From NCBI GenBank assembly GCA_023265235.1, contig JAHFUF010000142.1, positions 1 to 9,462 of the forward strand: 9,462 nt of DNA, in the 5' to 3' direction. Numbering within the stretch: position 1 is the first letter of the stretch; the number at the start of each line of letters is the position of its first letter. Positions 7,616 through 9,462 of the stretch are shown in pieces. Source of the stretch: Blastocatellia bacterium. GTDB taxonomy: Bacteria > Acidobacteriota > Blastocatellia > Chloracidobacteriales > JADJPF01. Under the pieces are notes generated by a model that worked only from the letters and a program-made list of their open reading frames with translations, ran no database searches and was not told where the DNA came from. The translations under genes were made by a program, and so were the position numbers.

Positions 7616-8590
7616 ATGAAACATCTTATTTTATTTATCGGACTTCTACTTCTATTTACTGCTTGTAGCAAGTCATATGAATCTGGCTCTGCTCCTACCG
7701 AAATGCCTGCACTGGCAAGAGAGAAAAGCCTTGCCAAAGGTGGTGGAGGTGGTGGTGCTAGAGAGATGACTGCACCATCAGCAGATGTCCAAGTTAGTAG
7801 TTCTAATAGTAATGATGGTAAAGGCAATCTAGAAAAGCTAGTTAAAGCCAGTGACACTACTTCCACACAACAAGCACCTGTTGAGCGAAAAATTATCCAT
7901 AATGGTGAAATGGATCTTGAACTAGAAAAGCCTGCTGATGTTGCAAACCAGGTTGCTAGCCTTGCTAATTCTCTAGGCGGGTTTGTTGTCACTTCTGAAA
8001 GCCAGCAAATAGGAGGAAATGGTGTAAGAATGTCTGTAGTTGTTCGAGTACCTGCGACTAAGTTTGACCAAGCAATCAAAGATATTCGCGTACTTGTTGG
8101 TAATGGTCGAATACTACGAGAAAAGGCTACTGGATTAGATGTTACAGAAGAGTTTGTTGACCTTGAAGCTAGACTACGCGCCAAACTGGCACTTGAAGCC
8201 CAGTTTCTAGAAATTCTAAAAAAAGCTGTAAAAGTTTCTGATATGTTGGAAGTCCAAAATAGCTTAAATGCGGTAAGGACAGAGGTTGAGCAAATCCAAG
8301 GACGTTTGCGCTTCCTAGAAAACCAAGCTAGCCTTTCCACAATCACCTTAGTTTTACAAACACCTCAACCTTTAGTAGCACAGTCTAGTCGCGGATTTTT
8401 TTCCGAGTTTAGATCAGCCGTTTCCGATGGGATAGAAATCTCTCAATCAATTGTCTTTGGCTTAATTCGCTTAATGGGTTTTCTAGTTCCTGTAGTCGCT
8501 TTCCTAGGCACACCTTTATATATTGTATACCGAGTAATTCGCAGTAGGATGCGTAGACAAAATGCTGAAACAGCGAATACCAAAAACTAA
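7616..8590 (+). CDS. DUF4349 membrane-anchored lipoprotein
   Basis: A 324-residue exported protein of the DUF4349 family, whose function is unknown. The N terminus is a lipoprotein signal (hydrophobic residues 4-14, lipobox FTAC with the predicted lipidated Cys17). Residues 18-90 form a low-complexity Ser/Gly/Ala linker that includes six consecutive glycines (42-47). The folded region, about 91-250, begins RKIIHNGEMDLELEKP and continues GGFVVTSES and VVVRVPATKFDQAI. Residues about 180-237 (DLEARLRAKLALE, then LNAVRTEVEQIQGRL) look like a long helical hairpin or coiled coil. A membrane segment at about 279-306 and a basic tail (RSRMRRQ) end the protein. A lipid anchor at one end and a C-terminal helix at the other imply double attachment to the cytoplasmic membrane. 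It diverges from the trp genes, and no functional link is evident. Confidence 0.92.
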   Translation: MKHLILFIGLLLLFTACSKSYESGSAPTEMPALAREKSLAKGGGGGGAREMTAPSADVQVSSSNSNDGKGNLEKLVKASDTTSTQQAPVERKIIHNGEMDLELEKPADVANQVASLANSLGGFVVTSESQQIGGNGVRMSVVVRVPATKFDQAIKDIRVLVGNGRILREKATGLDVTEEFVDLEARLRAKLALEAQFLEILKKAVKVSDMLEVQNSLNAVRTEVEQIQGRLRFLENQASLSTITLVLQTPQPLVAQSSRGFFSEFRSAVSDGIEISQSIVFGLIRLMGFLVPVVAFLGTPLYIVYRVIRSRMRRQNAETANTKN

Positions 8591-8617
8591 AATGTAAAAT
8601 AAAATATCCATATGTAG

Positions 8618-8634
8618 GGGCGAACTGTTCGCCC
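8618..8634. repeat. Palindrome, left copy
   Basis: GGGCGAAC-T-GTTCGCCC, perfect 8-base arms around a single T. As RNA, the loop would have to open a few pairs. It may slow or end transcription of the lipoprotein gene, but no T-run follows. Confidence 0.85.
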
Positions 8635-8666
8635 TTCTTAAACATGTGTTCGCCCTTCTTAAACAT
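8626..8666. repeat. Tandem duplication of a 20-base unit
   Basis: TGTTCGCCCTTCTTAAACAT occurs exactly at 8626-8645 and 8647-8666, giving a 21-base period. The second copy keeps only the right half of the palindrome (GTTCGCCC), so it looks like a local duplication inside the element. Confidence 0.9.
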
Positions 8667-8676
8667 CAGACAAATA

Positions 8677-8693
8677 GGGCGAACTGTTCGCCC
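8677..8693. repeat. Palindrome, right copy
   Basis: A second identical copy of GGGCGAACTGTTCGCCC, followed by TCTACGT, which mirrors the ATGTAG at the left end of the element. Confidence 0.85.
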
Positions 8694-8700
8694 TCTACGT

Positions 8701-8786
8701 TTAATAATACCTAATAAAAAAGGGGGCTTGAACCGCCATGCTAAACTATACAGCCTATCGTAGATTACATATTACAGAGGGCTTTA
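8701..8786 (+). promoter_or_regulatory. Leader of the Hsp70-like gene
   Basis: The 86 bases between the repeat element and the Hsp70-like start. GAGGG at 8777-8781, 5 bases before the ATG, is the ribosome binding site. TATACA near 8749 is a possible -10 box without a convincing -35 partner. The stretch also contains GGGGGCTTGAACCGCC, discussed among the rejected items. Confidence 0.4.
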
Positions 8787-9462
8787 ATGCAAAAAATAAT
8801 AGGGTTAGATTTTGGGACAACAAATAGTGCTATAGCTCTTGCAACAGAAGATGGAAATGTAAAATTAGCTAAATTTCCAGAAAATGATCATTTTACAACT
8901 ACTTGTAGGTCTGTGCTTTATTTCAATGATAAAAATAGGAAAACAGATGGTCAACCAAATGCTTTGGTTGGACAAGATGCAATTAAAAGTTACCTAGAGG
9001 CTGAAACGGCTGGTAGGCTAATTCAATCAGCAAAATCTTACTTAACTAGCCGTTCGTTTACTAAAACAAACTTATGCAATCATTCTTACACGCTAGAAGA
9101 TCTTATTGCCATTATTATTAATAAGCTAAGAAAAGAAGCAGAACGTCAGTTTGGAGATATAGGTAATAGTATTGTAATAGGCAGACCAGTTAATTTTTCA
9201 GGGGCAAAAACAAAAGAAGATGAGGACCTAGCAATTAATCGGTTAAGAGCGGCAGTTGAAAAATGTGGGTTTACTGATATCATATTTGAGTTTGAGCCTA
9301 TAGGAGCCGCATATTATTACGAAAAACAGCTTGATCATGATGAACTTGTGCTTATAGCTGATTTTGGAGGAGGCACCAGCGATTTCTCATTAATGCACTT
9401 AGGTACATCTATAGACAAAAAGCAAAATCGTGCTACTAGTATACTTGGCACTGATGGAGTGG
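8787..9462 (+). CDS. Hsp70-family ATPase (not canonical DnaK), N-terminal part only
   Basis: 225 codons are visible and the frame is open at the right edge. The actin-like ATPase fold of Hsp70 is recognisable: phosphate-1 motif GLDFGTTNSAIAL (6-18) and phosphate-2 motif LIADFGGGTSDFS (189-201), preceded by EPIGAAYYYE (170-179), which corresponds to the EPTAAALAYG segment of DnaK. The nucleotide-binding residues of both loops are kept. Sequence between the motifs (GRLIQSAKSYL, YTLEDLIAIII, VIGRPVNF) differs from DnaK and fits the YegD-like branch of Hsp70 proteins, which often lack the standard co-chaperone genes nearby. No dnaJ or grpE is in the window. The start is supported by GAGGG and by the motif beginning at residue 6. 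Substrate-binding part, total length and partners cannot be judged from this fragment. Confidence 0.9.
   Translation, partial: MQKIIGLDFGTTNSAIALATEDGNVKLAKFPENDHFTTTCRSVLYFNDKNRKTDGQPNALVGQDAIKSYLEAETAGRLIQSAKSYLTSRSFTKTNLCNHSYTLEDLIAIIINKLRKEAERQFGDIGNSIVIGRPVNFSGAKTKEDEDLAINRLRAAVEKCGFTDIIFEFEPIGAAYYYEKQLDHDELVLIADFGGGTSDFSLMHLGTSIDKKQNRATSILGTDGV

Larger units (their letters stand above)
8612..8700. repeat. Composite palindromic intergenic repeat element (REP/MITE-like)
   Basis: An 89-base element beginning 22 bases after the lipoprotein stop. Its ends are inverted copies: ATGTAGGGGCGAAC on the left and, reverse-complemented, ACGTAGAGGGCGAAC on the right (one mismatch and one extra base). 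Each end carries the near-perfect palindrome GGGCGAACTGTTCGCCC (8618-8634 and 8677-8693), and a 21-base tandem duplication lies between them. It is much richer in G+C than its surroundings. There is no coding capacity and no convincing target-site duplication. The style resembles mobile palindromic intergenic elements; transcripts could also form stable hairpins here. Confidence 0.8.

Noticed and set aside
7603..8346. Long minus-strand open frame (247 codons)
   Set aside because: It lies antisense to the DUF4349 lipoprotein gene, is compositionally odd (Ser/Arg/Thr/Pro-rich) and resembles no family. The plus-strand gene has a strong ribosome binding site, lipobox and recognisable domain.
8409..8666. 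Minus-strand 85-codon open frame spanning the end of the lipoprotein gene and the repeat element
   Set aside because: Its N-terminal part (MFKKGEHMFKKGEQ) is only the translation of the 21-base tandem duplication, and the rest is antisense to the lipoprotein.
8719..8736. Possible minus-strand intrinsic terminator (GGCGG-TTCAAG-CCCCC then TTTTTT)
   Set aside because: The stem is imperfect and no minus-strand gene to the right is known in the window for it to serve.
8721..8758. tRNA-like fragment on the minus strand (GGCGGTTCAAGCCCCC preceded by TATAGTTTAGCATGG)
   Set aside because: The GGTTCAAG core resembles a T-loop, but the flanking stem does not pair well (GGCGG against CCCCC has a central C-C mismatch), there is no anticodon arm, and no acceptor stem can be formed.

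Overview
The window is AT-rich (under 40% G+C by eye) and chromosomal in character. It most likely comes from an Acidobacteriota bacterium, perhaps Blastocatellia. That placement is an inference from the protein types: a eukaryotic-like kinase fused to a TolB-like domain and TPRs, a DUF4349 lipoprotein with a glycine-rich linker, and a non-DnaK Hsp70 ATPase of a kind I associate with that phylum. No 16S or other phylogenetic marker is present. I see no phage, plasmid, transposase, CRISPR or rRNA/tRNA gene.

Layout. From 1 to 7460 everything reads on the minus strand, so the order of transcription is right to left: trpC, trpF, trpB, trpA, then a Ser/Thr kinase-TolB-TPR protein, then a PPP-type metallophosphoesterase that runs off the left edge. 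A 155-base divergent region follows. To its right, on the plus strand, are a DUF4349 membrane lipoprotein, a composite palindromic intergenic repeat, and the N-terminal half of an Hsp70-family ATPase that runs off the right edge.

How the genes work together. TrpF, TrpC and TrpA/TrpB carry out the last steps of tryptophan synthesis, from phosphoribosylanthranilate to L-tryptophan. All key catalytic residues I looked for are present. trpB and trpA overlap by 4 bases and trpF and trpB are 13 bases apart, but trpC and trpF are separated by about 245 bases carrying two different 11-base tandem repeats. trpE, trpG and trpD are not here, and the gene upstream of trpC is divergent, so the first part of the pathway must be encoded elsewhere. 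The kinase and the PPP-type phosphatase are adjacent and co-oriented and could be an opposing signalling pair; this is inference. The lipoprotein and Hsp70 genes have no evident link to the rest.

Most of the window is ordinary housekeeping and signalling content. The points that merit a second look are non-coding: the array of ATG-TAG units directly after trpC, the GGGCGAAC/GTTCGCCC repeat element upstream of the Hsp70 gene, and an apparent two-fold excess of the tetranucleotide CTAG, which is rare in many bacterial genomes.
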